A stretch of DNA of 64,000 nt from Megalonaias nervosa. Its lineage: Eukaryota; Mollusca; Bivalvia; Unionida; Unionidae. The stretch is taken from positions 42,953 through 106,952 of the forward strand of contig JAECUM010016870.1 in NCBI GenBank assembly GCA_016617855.1. The letters are read 5' to 3'. Both the position numbers and the translations under genes were made by a program. The notes below the pieces were generated by a model that saw only the letters and a program-made list of their open reading frames with translations, was not told where the DNA came from and did no database searches. This document shows positions 63,187-64,000 of this stretch, piece by piece. Position 1 is the stretch's first letter; the number at the start of each line of letters is the position of its first letter.

Positions 63187-63820
63187 ATTATTCTGACTGG
63201 TTGGGTGAAGTTCAACGTCTTTGTCAGCACATCTTCGTTTTTCTTTTCTTTCCTGCAGGTATACATGTGAAAAACATGTTCTTATGTTTTCCCATGTAAT
63301 ATAAGATTTCGGATAAGGTCATGTAGCGCCTGATTGTGTGCATCGACTTAAGTTATACCTGTAGTAAGACAATCAAGCACAAATAAATGGAAACTGCATT
63401 ACCTTTCAGACACAACTTTTCCTGAAGAAATTTAACTAGACAATGTACGCGGCTCTCTGAAGTTCTTTCCCTTACAACCTTCTCAACAACGTTGTAGGAC
63501 TCGGGGTACTAATTCATCTCCACGAAATACCATCAAATTTTAAATTAAATGAACTTAATGCTTGTGATCAACCTAGATTTCTTAGTATAGACACATCCTT
63601 GATGGAAAATTCAGGGTGGAGGAAACGATATGATCCAAGGCTTCTATTGTATATCTACATATATTTTTCAGTTCCACACCTAAAGCATCAGGTGCTAATA
63701 TCAGTAATGACTGTTAAAGGATTGAAACTCTTTGGAAAGAACGTTGCCTCCATTTTTATCAGCTACAGTTAGGGAAATACAGGAAATGTTCTCAGTCATG
63801 ACCCTATAGATAAAATTTAG

Positions 63821-64000
63821 TTGTTGTTGTAGGGTTTAACGCCATTTTTCAGCACAAGATAGGCTATACATGGCGGCCAGTATAATTGGTGGAGGAAGAA
63901 CCCTGGAAAATCCCGGGAAGAACCACCGACCCACGAGAAGCTACTGGCAGGCTTTCTCACGTACCCACGTTAGCCGAGCCTGAGACTCGAACTCACGCAG
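63821..64000 (-). mobile_element. SINE (Nin-DC-like), duplicated copy cut by window end
   Basis: Copy of 37461-37640 within the segmental duplication; the tRNA head lies beyond the window. Confidence 0.88.

Larger units (their letters stand above)
58109..64000. repeat. Recent segmental duplication, right copy
   Basis: Near-identical to 31784-37640; the shift is 26325 bases at the left end and 26360 at the right end, the difference being mainly in the VNTR. Homology continues to the last base of the window. Confidence 0.93.

Overview
This is eukaryotic, AT-rich, repeat-dominated DNA, almost certainly from a mollusc. The evidence is two SINE families with molluscan character. One is a RUDI/V-SINE-like element with a tRNA head, a conserved central domain and a (CA)n tail. 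The other is a tRNA-headed element with an (AAC)n tail that resembles Nin-DC-type SINEs. Very long (TA)n, (GT)n and (CT)n tracts and a molluscan-style dispersed repeat point the same way. I cannot fix the class; gastropod or bivalve is likely. Only one long intact protein-coding reading frame is present: an intronless class I histone deacetylase (HDAC1/2 type) on the minus strand at 44017-45396.

Layout. 0-11 kb: unique AT-rich DNA with SINEs, a TIR element and minisatellites. 11.1-13.6 kb: a segment bounded by long inverted repeats. 14.3-15.6 kb and 17.4-20.6 kb: two decayed non-LTR retrotransposons; the second sits inside a satellite-like repeat and has a visible target-site duplication. 21.3-29.0 kb: three copies of a GGTATC-ended TIR element, one of them split by a Ty3/gypsy element (5' LTR, gag, protease, integrase, then the start of RT). 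That domain order is the Gmr1-like one, with integrase before RT.

29-64 kb: a complex tandem array. At least three copies (A about 29-37 kb, B about 37-55 kb, C about 55-63 kb) of a roughly 8 kb unit carry two exons of a minus-strand gene I do not recognise. Every copy shows disabling lesions. Copies A and C are nearly identical from 31784/58109 onward but much more diverged just to the left, and the change falls in a (TA)n tract. In copy B the intron microsatellite is interrupted by about 9.3 kb of foreign sequence. That segment holds the HDAC gene, a Penelope-like fragment with a hairpin and a hammerhead-like motif, and an older local duplication. In copy C the corresponding (TA)n tract is split by a 755 bp insertion.

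The genes do not form a pathway. The coherent story is structural: microsatellites repeatedly mark breakpoints of duplication and insertion, and the HDAC reading frame looks like a retrogene carried in such a segment. No RNA genes, CRISPR arrays or prokaryotic features were seen.
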